In this document: positions 26,281 through 35,156 of the stretch, piece after piece
How positions within the stretch are numbered: the stretch's first letter is position 1
Layout: every line of letters starts with the position of its first letter
Assembly: GCF_022095615.2 (NCBI RefSeq)
Contig: NZ_CP155559.1
Span: 2,601,501 to 2,665,500, forward strand
Length of the DNA stretch: 64,000 nt
Source: Bacillus thuringiensis
GTDB lineage: Bacteria; Bacillota; Bacilli; Bacillales; Bacillaceae_G
Direction of reading: 5' to 3'
The notes under the pieces: model-generated
Told to the model about the DNA's origin: nothing
What the model saw: the letters and a program-made list of their open reading frames with translations, nothing else
The model's database searches: none
Translations under genes and position numbers: made by a program

Positions 26281-26305
26281 GTTAATTTAAACGGCTATTA
26301 CAATC

Positions 26306-26638
26306 TTAATTTTGTACCTCTAATAATATAAACTCTCCTTTTTCTTTAGTAAATGGGGTAACATCTACAATTGCCGCAATATGAATTACTCCATATACAT
26401 GCGGATATTCTTGACCGTTAGAAGCAAGTTCATATTTTATTTCTGCTTTTATTAAGGATGTATCGATTGTCAGTAATAAAACATCTTCTTCATGATTAAA
26501 ATGTTTTTCAGCAACTTTTAAAGCTTGCTGTAAAAATGAACAATGAATAAATCCCTCTTCTTTAAGTGAAGCTTCATTAATTCCTCCATCAACCTTTGCG
26601 ATTTCCCAATTTCTTTTTGTTATTACTTTTGTTATCAT
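26306..26638 (-). CDS. DUF952 protein
   Basis: 110 residues. KVDGGINEASLKEEGFIHCSFLQQ, the LLLTIDTSLIKAEIKYE strand and the PHVYGVIHIAAIV end match DUF952, a family with an ADP-ribosyltransferase-like fold by structure-based classification. The biological role is unknown. Monocistronic. Confidence 0.87.
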   Translation of the reverse strand: MITKVITKRNWEIAKVDGGINEASLKEEGFIHCSFLQQALKVAEKHFNHEEDVLLLTIDTSLIKAEIKYELASNGQEYPHVYGVIHIAAIVDVTPFTKEKGEFILLEVQN

Positions 26639-26672
26639 AGTTACCCTCTCTCCATGTCTTTATATAGAAAAA

Positions 26673-26710
26673 CAAGAGGTTCTTCTTTTTGTTACTAGAA
26701 AATCCTCTTG
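26673..26710 (-). terminator. Terminator after helD-like gene
   Basis: CAAGAGG/CCTCTTG hairpin with extra pairing of TTCT/AGAA, followed on the minus strand by TTTTTC. Confidence 0.7.
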
Positions 26711-26720
26711 CATGTAATAT

Positions 26721-28796
26721 TTATTTTAATCCGTTAATTAAAGGTGATACTTCTCCGCTATGGAAAATCCATAAATCATGAAGTGACCTTGTACATCCGA
26801 CATATAGTAACTTCGCATCATGTTTCGTATTTTTATAGTGTTCTTCATCAACATCGATTAATAGAACAGCATCAAATTCTAACCCTTTTGCCAAGTATAC
26901 AGGTACTACTGAAATACCACCTTCATATTTACTTTGATCTGCTTCAATGACGTTTACAGCTAATCCTGCATTTGTTAATTTCTCATATAAATCGCGGCAT
27001 TCATCGTCTGTTCTTCCTATTACCGCAATTGTTTTCACATCTTCATTTTGTAGATGTTTTAACGTCTTCATAATCTCATTAAATTGATCTTCTGCATGGA
27101 TTACTTTAACATCTTCACCGCTACGAAAAACTGGTGTTGCAAGCCCCACTGGAATCTCTGCATTTTTAATTATCTCGTTCGCAAATTCTATAATTTCTTT
27201 TGTAGAACGATAACTTCTCGTCAGTTCATAATAACCTGTTTCTTGGAACACTTCCTTAAAAGCACCCCAATCTTCAATCCCTTGATAATCATAAATTGCT
27301 TGAGATAAATCACCTAATATAGTGAAAGAATTACCTAGTGTAATTTCTTTTAATACATACACTTGGAATGGTGAGAAATCTTGTGCTTCATCAATAACGA
27401 CGTGATGGAATTTCTGTCCGATTTCAATACCTGTTATGCGGTGATGTATGTAAATTAAAGCTGGTAAATCTTCTACATACACTTCTTTTTTACGACAACT
27501 CTTTTCAGTTTCTTTCACAAGTTCTTCAGGCAATACTTCGAGTATTTCTTTACTTTTCAATATTGAACTATATAGTGAAAGTGGGCTCATTTTCGGCCAA
27601 AACTTCATATAAGTGTTCAATCTCTTTGTCGCTTCTTTTTTTAATAATTTCTTCTCGTTTGTTTCTCCATACTTTTTCAGCTCAATTTCAATCCAGCGCT
27701 TCATTCGGCCGACTAATCTTTCTCTTCTTTTCTTTAATGGATAATGTTTATATTCCACTTGCATCCATTTTTTTATGTCTTCCACTGGAATAATACCTTT
27801 TTCCCATGCCTCAAAATCACTTGTTGGTACTAATTCTTTTTCAAATTGAACCATTCTCTCTTCAATGAACGACTTAAATTCCAGCGTACCTTTCAATTTA
27901 CCGAGCATAACCTTTCTTTCATCGCGATTAATTGAAAAGGCTTCTTTCAACTTTTCTTCTGTCTGCTTCAGTTTCACCGAATCATCTAACATACGTAATG
28001 CCCAATCTGGAAATGTTGTTTGACTAATATTCCCTACACCTAATTCAGGTAGTACACTCGAAATATAGTCTAAAAACAGACTATTCGGAGCGAATACAAT
28101 CATTCTCTCAGCTTCTAGCTGTTCACGATATTCATAAATTAAAAAAGCAAGGCGATGTAAAGCGATCGTTGTTTTTCCGCTTCCTGCAACCCCTTGAATA
28201 AGTAATGGTAAGTTTCTTTCCGCACGAATAATATCATTTTGTTCCGATTGTATCGTTGAAACAATATCTTTCAATTTGTTATCTTTATTCTCACCTAATC
28301 GATATAGAAGAAAATCATCGGCATGCGATACATCTTCATTTCCTTTCACGTATGTATCAACAACACGTTCTAGTTCTCTTTTTCGGATAGAAATGTTTCG
28401 CTTTAAATACACATCACCTTCTACTAATCCGTCTGGCGATTGATAAAACGCTAATTCGTCACCACCGGTAAACGAATAAAACATACTTGCGACAGGTGCC
28501 CGCCAATCTATTACAATTGGTTTCATCGTATCTTTATGTGAAACACCTACTTTACCGATGTAGATCGGCATAACTTCTTCCTTGCCATCCTCTTGAAAGT
28601 CTAGTCTCCCAAAGTATGGCTCATGCACTCCAATACGTAAGTTTTGTCTATTAGATTCTCTCATACTTTCTAGAATTTGTTCTTTAAAATCTTCCCCATA
28701 ATAAACTGGAATTTTTTCAAGTTTTTCTAATTGATCATCCATCGTACATAATGTATCTTTCATTTTTTGTAACTCTTCTTCAAAAATGCTGTTCAT
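26721..28796 (-). CDS. helD: HelD-like helicase / RNA polymerase recycling factor
   Basis: 691 residues of the UvrD/Rep superfamily 1 in the HelD arrangement: an N-terminal coiled coil (residues 1-45, MNSIFEEELQKMKDTL), then Walker A GVAGSGKTTIALHRL near 202-216, a long insertion, Walker B VVIDEAQDFSPFQVYVL near 459-475, GDLSQAIYDYQG, RSYRSTKEI and VYLAKGLEFDAV. HelD proteins release stalled RNA polymerase from DNA. AGGAGGGAATCATCA precedes the ATG. Confidence 0.9.
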   Translation of the reverse strand: MNSIFEEELQKMKDTLCTMDDQLEKLEKIPVYYGEDFKEQILESMRESNRQNLRIGVHEPYFGRLDFQEDGKEEVMPIYIGKVGVSHKDTMKPIVIDWRAPVASMFYSFTGGDELAFYQSPDGLVEGDVYLKRNISIRKRELERVVDTYVKGNEDVSHADDFLLYRLGENKDNKLKDIVSTIQSEQNDIIRAERNLPLLIQGVAGSGKTTIALHRLAFLIYEYREQLEAERMIVFAPNSLFLDYISSVLPELGVGNISQTTFPDWALRMLDDSVKLKQTEEKLKEAFSINRDERKVMLGKLKGTLEFKSFIEERMVQFEKELVPTSDFEAWEKGIIPVEDIKKWMQVEYKHYPLKKRRERLVGRMKRWIEIELKKYGETNEKKLLKKEATKRLNTYMKFWPKMSPLSLYSSILKSKEILEVLPEELVKETEKSCRKKEVYVEDLPALIYIHHRITGIEIGQKFHHVVIDEAQDFSPFQVYVLKEITLGNSFTILGDLSQAIYDYQGIEDWGAFKEVFQETGYYELTRSYRSTKEIIEFANEIIKNAEIPVGLATPVFRSGEDVKVIHAEDQFNEIMKTLKHLQNEDVKTIAVIGRTDDECRDLYEKLTNAGLAVNVIEADQSKYEGGISVVPVYLAKGLEFDAVLLIDVDEEHYKNTKHDAKLLYVGCTRSLHDLWIFHSGEVSPLINGLK

Positions 28797-29028
28797 TTGA
28801 TGATTCCCTCCTGTCCGTTCTAATTTTTCAGTCGAGATACAATTGTATTAAAAATCCATTCGTAAAGTCAATAGTTTGTTTTAGAATTTTCCGAAATAAG
28901 AAAAAATATACCTTTTTATCTAAAATTTTGAATAATCCTTAAAACAATGTGTTCTCTCTCTTTATTTTCTTCACTTCATAGATTGCTTACAAAATACCTA
29001 AATGGCACTGTATATAAAAATAATCATT

Positions 29029-29316
29029 CTAGTTATCTGAATCATTCCACTGACGACTTATTTCTAGGCCATAATCCATATCGTAAACTTCTTTTATAGC
29101 TTTAACTTTTTCAAGACTTGCATCGCTAAACACAGGTTTATTTTCAAAAGAATGTAGAACGATTCTTTCAAGAAGAACGCCTAGCGAAATGTCATGATAT
29201 TCTGCCATTGCTTTCAAAACCTTTACCATTCTTTTTTCCATCCTAATACCAGTTTGCACACGTTCAACTTTAATTTTTGTATTTTTTTCATTTATTTGTT
29301 CATTATTTTGTTTCAT
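29029..29316 (-). CDS. Small DNA-binding-like regulator (ribbon-helix-helix type?)
   Basis: 95 residues, no transmembrane segment. After a charged N-terminus comes IKVERVQTGIRMEKRMVKVLKAMAEYHDISLGVLLERIVLHSF, which fits a short beta strand followed by two helices as in ribbon-helix-helix repressors. The C-terminus is acidic (NDSDN). The start has AAGGGTGTGG. A consensus promoter and a 10-bp-arm dyad directly upstream suggest tight, probably autogenous, control. The family call is inference. Confidence 0.7.
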   Translation of the reverse strand: MKQNNEQINEKNTKIKVERVQTGIRMEKRMVKVLKAMAEYHDISLGVLLERIVLHSFENKPVFSDASLEKVKAIKEVYDMDYGLEISRQWNDSDN

Positions 29317-29341
29317 AATTCCACACCCTTAACGCAAGTAT

Positions 29342-29367
29342 TACATTGTTACCTTGATAACAATGTA
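29342..29367. promoter_or_regulatory. Palindromic operator over the predicted transcription start
   Basis: Perfect 10-bp arms TACATTGTTA and TAACAATGTA with a 6-bp spacer, starting two bases after the -10 box of the regulator gene. A related imperfect dyad (TACTATTATC/GATAATGTA) lies at 29442-29462. Confidence 0.65.
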
Positions 29368-29369
29368 TC

Positions 29370-29397
29370 ATTATAACACCGATACTAGTATTGTCAA
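29370..29397 (-). promoter_or_regulatory. Consensus sigma-A promoter
   Basis: On the minus strand TTGACA (29397-29392) and TATAAT (29375-29370) are separated by 16 bp; the spacer contains the palindrome ATACTAGTAT (29382-29391). It drives the small regulator at 29029-29316. Confidence 0.7.
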
Positions 29398-29483
29398 TTG
29401 TGACATTTTATTATTGGTTACACATAGTATTCTCGTCCTAATACTATTATCAAGATAATGTAAATTTGTATCCACATAACAAT

Positions 29484-29529
29484 AAAACGCTATCCTTTTT
29501 ATAGAAATATATATAAAGGATAGCGTTTT
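29484..29529. terminator. Terminator after the 43-residue peptide gene
   Basis: Perfect 12-bp stem AAAACGCTATCC/GGATAGCGTTTT with an AT-rich loop, 35 bp downstream of the peptide stop on the minus strand. Confidence 0.85.
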
Positions 29530-29563
29530 TAATATAAATTTATCGATTTTTAATGAACTAGTA

Positions 29564-29695
29564 TTAGTTTCCAAATAAATCACAACCGTATGTGCCGCCT
29601 AATAATTTGAAGTGATTAGTTAAAAAGATTTGATCCGTTTTACAAACAAGTAAACCTATGTGTTTGGTTTTGCCAAAACATAGCTCATAGTTCAT
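29564..29695 (-). CDS. 43-residue Cys-containing peptide gene
   Basis: Reads MNYELCFGKTKHIGLLVCKT then DQIFLTNHFKLLGGTYGCDL and FGN. AAAGGTTGG lies four to five bases before the ATG, and a strong terminator follows 35 bp after the stop, so it forms a self-contained unit. Three Cys (residues 6, 18, 38), no clear signal peptide, C-terminal LLGGTYGCDLFGN. No family recognised. Confidence 0.6.
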   Translation of the reverse strand: MNYELCFGKTKHIGLLVCKTDQIFLTNHFKLLGGTYGCDLFGN

Positions 29696-29782
29696 TCATC
29701 CAACCTTTCAGTCGATTAGAAGCTAACAAATATATTTATATGAGTACGGAAGCACTCAACCAACAATGAACACCAAATATTC

Positions 29783-29820
29783 CCCTCATACACATAAACT
29801 TAGCTTAATGTGTATGAGGG
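29783..29820. repeat. Perfect 13-bp hairpin downstream of methyltransferase gene
   Basis: CCCTCATACACAT/ATGTGTATGAGGG with a 12-nt loop. It lacks a T-run on either strand, so it is a weak intrinsic terminator or a 3'-stabilising hairpin. Confidence 0.6.
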
Positions 29821-29838
29821 ATAAGCTCTATCTTTTCT

Positions 29839-30576
29839 TTAATTTTTTTTTACTTTTATACGATACGATAAGCACTCATGCAAAGAAGCTTGCTCTTTAT
29901 ATAGCGATTTTTCAAAATCATATGCTCCGCCTGAGAAGAACCCTACAATACTTAATCCAGCTTCAGCACATAGATTGCTAATCTCATCTACCGTATAACA
30001 TCGTAAAGACTGTGTAACTATATCGTTGGGATTATTCGGATGCCACCAATGATCTAACATTCTTTCATTTATACTATCATATTCGTATTTTCGCATAGCT
30101 GCACTTAAGGTCATTTCTTGTCCACTTGCTTTTTTCCAATACAATGGTTGATACATATCAATAAGTGCACATCCATCATCCTTCATCCAATTTTTAATGC
30201 GTTTTAATAGAATCAATTGTTCATCATCTGTTCCTACACCAAATCCATCTAAATAACTAACAACATCAAACTTTTCTTCAAAATTAATTTTATAAAAATC
30301 AGCGCAATGAATATCTATATCATTAGTAGAATGTTTTTTTGCAAACATAACTAACTCTGGTACAAGCTCAACAGTAGTCATTTTTACATCTAACTTAGCC
30401 ATCGCCCTTGCGAATCCACCATTTCCTGCACCTAGTTCCAACATCGACTGAAATGGATATCCAACTTGTTCTTTAACTTCTTTAGCAACTTGCTCTAACC
30501 AGCTTTCTGTATTGATATCGTAATTGGATAGTTTGAATTGTTTTTCGTAAAATTCTCTCACATCTAATTCGTTCAT
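29839..30576 (-). CDS. Class I SAM-dependent methyltransferase
   Basis: 245 residues. SAM motif I MLELGAGNGGFARAM near residues 44-58, motif II TTVELVPELV near 66-75, DVVSYLDGFGVG near 104-115 as motif IV. The DGFGVGTDDEQ stretch and the DMYQPLYWKK segment are typical of a Bacillus small-molecule methyltransferase subgroup. Substrate unknown. GCAGGAGGAG precedes the ATG. Confidence 0.87.
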   Translation of the reverse strand: MNELDVREFYEKQFKLSNYDINTESWLEQVAKEVKEQVGYPFQSMLELGAGNGGFARAMAKLDVKMTTVELVPELVMFAKKHSTNDIDIHCADFYKINFEEKFDVVSYLDGFGVGTDDEQLILLKRIKNWMKDDGCALIDMYQPLYWKKASGQEMTLSAAMRKYEYDSINERMLDHWWHPNNPNDIVTQSLRCYTVDEISNLCAEAGLSIVGFFSGGAYDFEKSLYKEQASLHECLSYRIKVKKN

Positions 30577-30715
30577 TATTATTCTCCTCCTGCAATAGAT
30601 TTTTCTTCTACAGGTGAAAAACTAAATCTCTGACACCCATGAAAAAATCCATTCTAATTTACCTATATTTACAATTTATCAAAATAATAAGAATTTTGAA
30701 AGTACCAATATAAAA

Positions 30716-30745
30716 AGCAGATAATGGATGATTCCACTATCTGCT
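30716..30745 (-). terminator. Terminator after GGCT-like gene
   Basis: AGCAGATAgTGG/CCAtTATCTGCT hairpin followed on the minus strand by TTTTTA. Confidence 0.8.
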
Positions 30746-30757
30746 CTTCCGCTACTT

Positions 30758-31141
30758 TTATTTACCTTTTTGATACATCACCCAATCACCAGAAATGATA
30801 ACTTTTTTTAGCATCTCTTTATCTTGAGCAACATACACAAATGCACGTATTTCTCTATCACCTAAATAAATCGTTTCGGTGATTCGGTCATATAAATCAC
30901 TTTCTGCATTACCTGTATATTCTTCAAGTTCATCTAATTTTTGCAGAACAACCTCATTTACTTCATAAACTTCTCCGTATACTTTGTCCTCATTTGAACA
31001 AATCATTGCCGGATACCCCTCGTTTGTATCAAATAATTTACCATACGTCCATGCTCCGTCTGCGATGCATATTGCACCTTGCATAAAATGAGCATTCATT
31101 TGCTCTTTTCTTAACGTGCCATACACGAAAACGTGATGCAT
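30758..31141 (-). CDS. Gamma-glutamylcyclotransferase-like (AIG2/YtfP) protein
   Basis: 127 residues. HHVFVYGTLRKEQMNAHFM at the N-terminus is the YGTLR substrate-binding loop of the GGCT fold, and EVNEVVLQKLDELEEY holds the catalytic Glu. Members cyclise gamma-glutamyl-amines; the exact substrate is not predicted. It ends close to its own terminator and starts 25 bp after recQ stops, so it may be co-transcribed with recQ. Confidence 0.9.
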   Translation of the reverse strand: MHHVFVYGTLRKEQMNAHFMQGAICIADGAWTYGKLFDTNEGYPAMICSNEDKVYGEVYEVNEVVLQKLDELEEYTGNAESDLYDRITETIYLGDREIRAFVYVAQDKEMLKKVIISGDWVMYQKGK

Positions 31142-31166
31142 ATATCCATATCCCCTTTATATGTCT

Positions 31167-33284
31167 CTACTTTCTAATTTGTAAATAAGCACGAATCATA
31201 AAGTAACTCACTTCATTTGGAAGTTGTTCCTTTATCGATTTCAAACCACCTTCTGCATTTTGCACAGCAGTTTCAATCAGTTGTTCGTATTCTGCAGGAA
31301 CAAAACTGTTCCAGTCTACTTCCATTCCATCTTCAAAGCAACGAATTAAATGATTTTCAATCGTTTGTCTTGATAAGCCACGTTCTTTCGCAATTTCATC
31401 TAGGTCAATAGCTTGTTTATACATTTCATACGTTTCTAAATGAGAATTCGCTGAAGCTTTCCCAGACTTTTTCCGCTCTGTCACTACTTCTGTTTTAATG
31501 GTTTCAGCATAGTTTGGATTTTCCTCAATAAAGTGCTGAACTGCTTGTAAGAAGTGCGAACCATACTTCACAAGTTTATGTTCGCCAATCCCTTTTACAG
31601 TTAAAAGTTCAGAGTCACTTTGCGGCATTTTCGCACACATGTCTTTCAACGTTTGGTCAGAGAAAATAACGAATGGAGGGACACCTTCTCCTTGCGCAAT
31701 TTCTTTACGTACTTCACGAAGTACTTCAAATAAAGGATGATCTTGAACAATTTGTCTTGTCTCTACTCGTTCTTTACGTAAAACCTTCTCTTTACCAATT
31801 AACACTTCTTTCCCTTTTTCCGTTACTTTTAGTGTCGGATACGTACCGTGTTCAACTGCGATTAACTCATCTGAAATTAAAAACTCAATAAATTCACTGA
31901 CTTCTTTTAAGCTACGATTTGATAGTAATCCGTATGTTGGTAAAGTATGAAAATTAAATTCAATAACTTTCTTATTTTTCGAACCAGTTAAAACTTGTGC
32001 AATCATTTGTTTTCCAAATCGCTGGTTCGTTCGAATCATGCAAGATAGAACCATTTGTGATTCTCTCGTCACATCGATACTTTCGCGGTCGTCCGTACAA
32101 TTACCGCAACGGCCACAATCTTCTTTCGGCTCTTCTCCAAAGTATTGCAAAATAAATGATTGTAAACATTGTTCTGTATGACAATAGTCAGTCATATTTT
32201 GCAGCTTTTCAAGTTCATTTGAAAAACGAGACTCCCCTGTCGATTGATCAATTAAAAAGCGCTGTACTTGCACATCTTGAGAAGAATATAGCAATATACA
32301 TGCACTATCTAATCCATCACGTCCGGCACGTCCTGCTTCTTGGTAATAACTTTCCATATTTTTTGGCAGTTGATAATGGATAACGTATCGGATATTCGAT
32401 TTATCAATCCCCATCCCGAATGCAGATGTCGCTACCATTACACTCACTTCATCACGTAAAAAGAGTTCTTGCTGCTCATTTCGATCGTTATCACTCATAC
32501 CAGCATGGTATTTTGAAACAGAAACTCCCGCTTTTATTAAATCTTCATACAACTGATCAACTACTTTTCTTGTAGCTGCATATATAATCCCAGATTCCTT
32601 TTGATTTTGACGAATATAATCCGCTAAATATACATTACGATCTTGTCCTTTAATAACAGAAAATGATAAGTTCTCACGCTCAAACGTTGTCATAATCGTA
32701 TTTTCTTGATTAATTCCAAGCGTGTTGCAAATATCTTCACGAACTTGTGGTGTTGCCGTAGCAGTTAACGCTAATACGAGCGGCTTTTCTGGAAGATAAT
32801 CTAATATGCGATGTATATGTAAATAACTTGGACGGAAATCATGTCCCCACTGCGAAATACAGTGTGCCTCATCAATTGCAATCATCGGGATTTTCATATC
32901 GATAAGTTGATCAACAAACTCCATTGAATCAAGTCGCTCCGGCGCCACATAAAGTAACTTATAGTGTCCTTGTTTCGCTAATTGAATTCGTTGATTCGCT
33001 TCTGTAATAGAAATAGAACTATTAATATAAGTAGCTGAAATACCGTTTTGTACTAATGTATCTACTTGGTCTTTCATAAGTGAAATCAAAGGTGAAATAA
33101 CTAACGTCGTTCCTTCGAATACTAATGCGGGAATTTGATAACAAATTGACTTACCACCGCCCGTAGGCATAATACACACTGTATCTTTCCCATCTAATAC
33201 ATTTTTAATTGTTTCATCTTGTCCTCTTCGGAATGACGAATAACCGAAATAAGACGCTAAAAGTTCTTGTGCTTTTGTAAACAA
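31167..33284 (-). CDS. recQ: ATP-dependent DNA helicase RecQ
   Basis: 705 residues from TTG 33284 (MFTKAQELLASYFGYSSFRRGQ), six bases after AGGTGAC; the upstream in-frame ATG at 33365 has no ribosome site. Walker A MPTGGGKSICYQIP, DEAH box IDEAHCISQWGHDFRPSY, motif VI QEAGRAGRDG. Then the RQC zinc site (CGRCGNC), an HRDC domain (about 515-590) and a C-terminal HTH module DEIAKERGLSRQTIENHLIRCFEDG. It unwinds recombination intermediates. Confidence 0.94.
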   Translation of the reverse strand: MFTKAQELLASYFGYSSFRRGQDETIKNVLDGKDTVCIMPTGGGKSICYQIPALVFEGTTLVISPLISLMKDQVDTLVQNGISATYINSSISITEANQRIQLAKQGHYKLLYVAPERLDSMEFVDQLIDMKIPMIAIDEAHCISQWGHDFRPSYLHIHRILDYLPEKPLVLALTATATPQVREDICNTLGINQENTIMTTFERENLSFSVIKGQDRNVYLADYIRQNQKESGIIYAATRKVVDQLYEDLIKAGVSVSKYHAGMSDNDRNEQQELFLRDEVSVMVATSAFGMGIDKSNIRYVIHYQLPKNMESYYQEAGRAGRDGLDSACILLYSSQDVQVQRFLIDQSTGESRFSNELEKLQNMTDYCHTEQCLQSFILQYFGEEPKEDCGRCGNCTDDRESIDVTRESQMVLSCMIRTNQRFGKQMIAQVLTGSKNKKVIEFNFHTLPTYGLLSNRSLKEVSEFIEFLISDELIAVEHGTYPTLKVTEKGKEVLIGKEKVLRKERVETRQIVQDHPLFEVLREVRKEIAQGEGVPPFVIFSDQTLKDMCAKMPQSDSELLTVKGIGEHKLVKYGSHFLQAVQHFIEENPNYAETIKTEVVTERKKSGKASANSHLETYEMYKQAIDLDEIAKERGLSRQTIENHLIRCFEDGMEVDWNSFVPAEYEQLIETAVQNAEGGLKSIKEQLPNEVSYFMIRAYLQIRK

Positions 33285-33557
33285 AAAAGAGTCACCTGCT
33301 TTTCTATATCTTTCATCTATTCCTATTATATCATCACTTAAGCGTCTTGAAAGTGATGAATACATGACTAACAGCTTGCTTTTTCATTATTTTATGCTTC
33401 TCTACGTTTTAAAGGTTGTTTAGCAATAGTGTTTTAATGGCTATTTATGTTGATAAATTTTAAAACATAAATAAAGCACATATAAAATAAATATACATTT
33501 TATTACTCTTCCTTGAATACTACTAATCTTATACATATGAATTCAGGAGGTTACTAT

Positions 33558-33719
33558 ATGAAGCAGCAAAATATTAGTTCCATCAAGCAGAAAATACTAC
33601 CGAACCAACTCCAATTCTCAAATAATGATGCGTGGAAATATGAATCGTATTATAAATGCCAGCCATTATTTTCTTATAGAAAACTTTTTCATTTTCTTTC
33701 TCAACTTTTTAAACGTTAA
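33558..33719 (+). CDS. 53-residue basic aromatic protein
   Basis: ATG 33558 follows TCAGGAGGTTACTAT, a near-ideal ribosome site, so this inner start is preferred over the ATG at 33513. It reads MKQQNISSIKQKILPNQLQF... with a C-terminus rich in Phe, Leu, Lys and Arg (FSYRKLFHFLSQLFKR) that may form an amphipathic helix. No family recognised. Confidence 0.6.
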   Translation: MKQQNISSIKQKILPNQLQFSNNDAWKYESYYKCQPLFSYRKLFHFLSQLFKR

Positions 33720-33810
33720 TACGTGTGCGAAATGTATCATTCATAATAAATTTCTCAATATATACCTTATAGACTTACTATACTACAGCTGTTATCATAT
33801 GAAATATTCT

Positions 33811-33862
33811 GCTTTTATAAACCCCTTTAGTTGACCTGTTTATAAAAGCAAGTCTTTTTTGA
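33811..33862 (+). terminator. Terminator-like hairpin
   Basis: Perfect 12-bp stem GCTTTTATAAAC/GTTTATAAAAGC, loop of 15 nt, then AAGTCTTTTTTG. About 90 bp after the 53-residue gene. Confidence 0.7.
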
Positions 33863-34403
33863 TTATTATATAATTCAGTGCACTTATATATATGTTTGCA
33901 TATTTTTTCTCCATTTTATAACCATACTCGACTCACAACAAATGATGATAATAACAAGAAATGAAATATAAGTTCTTAACATTTATTAAAGTAATTCTTT
34001 TTTTCTCAATACACAAAACGATTTTCACTTGTTACTATAAAGGTACTCCAGATGAGTTTTTGCTCATCAACATTATCTAGTTAATGGGATCTGCCGCGGG
34101 AAGCAGATCCCATTGACTTTATTAAAGGTCTACTTTCATTTGGACACATTTACCAGGTTTTTTTAATAGCATTTTATGATAACATTACGTAGTCGAGTCC
34201 GACATCTCGGCAATACCCTTTCGAGGCTCTGCAACTTCCCTTGCAGAGCCTCGTTTACTTTATATTCATTTTATTTATATATACCACAATAAAATTCTTC
34301 ATCATTTTCCATATCAATTTCTGAAATTAATCTAGGACACGTAACTAAAAATAATTTTCCATCATACTTTGAGTTATACATGTTCAAAGGAGTGTTACCG
34401 TTT
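33863..34403. other. Intergenic region with two strong hairpins
   Basis: No open frame with a ribosome site was found before the gene at 34404. The region has an AT-rich first half with a TACTATAAA box near 34037, a small GATGAG/CTCATC hairpin near 34051-34069, and two GC-rich perfect hairpins described separately. Confidence 0.6.
34083..34253 (+). ncRNA. Candidate structured RNA: two hairpins with complementary loops
   Basis: Hairpin A at 34083-34114 has a perfect 12-bp stem AATGGGATCTGC/GCAGATCCCATT and loop CGCGGGAA. Hairpin B at 34222-34253 has a perfect 13-bp stem CGAGGCTCTGCAA/TTGCAGAGCCTCG and loop CTTCCC. Loop B is complementary to GGGAAG, which is the end of loop A plus the first stem base. 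Both are followed by a (G/T)ACTTTAT tail. Strand and function are unknown; either could instead be a terminator. Confidence 0.4.
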
Positions 34404-35027
34404 ATGTATACTTATTGGCAATCGTATTACTCCCCCTATCATAACCCTTATGTACACTTTGATGCATCTGTACGTTATTACCGAATTAGTAAAAACGAGA
34501 ACTTTTTAAAAGGTTATATGCGTTCTTTATGGGAACAACATGTCGCTTGGACGAGATTAGCTATTATAAGCATTGTCTTTAATTTACCAGACGTTAACGT
34601 TACAGTTGGGCGTCTTCTTCAAAATGCAACACATATGGGACTATCACTCGAACCATTCTATGGTGAGGATGCTGTAAAAAAATATAGTGCATTAATTAAA
34701 GACCACTTAGTCATTGCAGCGGATCTTGTTAAAGCCGCAAAAGCTGGTGATCAAAATGCAGCTGCCGCTATAGAGAAAAAATGGTACGCTAACGGTGATG
34801 AAATTGTAGCATTTCTTACTAGCATCAACCCATATATAGAAAAAGAAGAATTTAGAAAAATGTTTTATGAACATTTAGCATTAACAAAAGCAGAAGCACT
34901 TGCCTTTTTAAATAAAGATTATGAAGCAGGAGTAAAATTGTACGATAAAATTGAAAAAGAAGCATTAGAAATGGCCGATATGATAACAAACGCAATCGTA
35001 AAACAATTCCCGCAAGTTTTTCAATAA
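34404..35027 (+). CDS. Helical protein of unknown family
   Basis: 207 residues from ATG 34404 (MYTYWQSYYSPYHNPYVHF); AAAGGAG is 11 bases upstream, while the ATG at 34380 has no site. After a Tyr-rich start it is all-helical. Three helices repeat an acid-His-hydrophobic pattern: WEQHVAWTR, IKDHLVIAA, FYEHLALTK. That resembles four-helix metal- or cofactor-binding bundles, but no family was recognised. A strong stem lies just after the stop. Confidence 0.7.
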   Translation: MYTYWQSYYSPYHNPYVHFDASVRYYRISKNENFLKGYMRSLWEQHVAWTRLAIISIVFNLPDVNVTVGRLLQNATHMGLSLEPFYGEDAVKKYSALIKDHLVIAADLVKAAKAGDQNAAAAIEKKWYANGDEIVAFLTSINPYIEKEEFRKMFYEHLALTKAEALAFLNKDYEAGVKLYDKIEKEALEMADMITNAIVKQFPQVFQ

Positions 35028-35028
35028 C

Positions 35029-35062
35029 AATAAGCCGATTTGAAAAAACAAATCGGCTTATT
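35029..35062. terminator. Hairpin after helical-protein gene
   Basis: Perfect 14-bp stem AATAAGCCGATTTG/CAAATCGGCTTATT with an A6 loop, ending in TTAAGC rather than a T-run; a probable but weak terminator. Confidence 0.65.
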
Positions 35063-35156
35063 AAGCTTTCTATCAATGATATTTCACGCCCCCTCTTTAC
35101 ATTTAACGTATATCGATATATTTTATTAATATCCGTTTTTTATAGGAGGAAATAGT

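Noticed and set aside
29371..29583. 70-codon minus-strand open frame
   Set aside because: It lacks a ribosome site and spans a promoter, palindromes and a strong terminator.
33783..34253. CRISPR array or tandem repeat array
   Set aside because: Only two dissimilar hairpins are present, with no regular repeat-spacer pattern and no cas genes.
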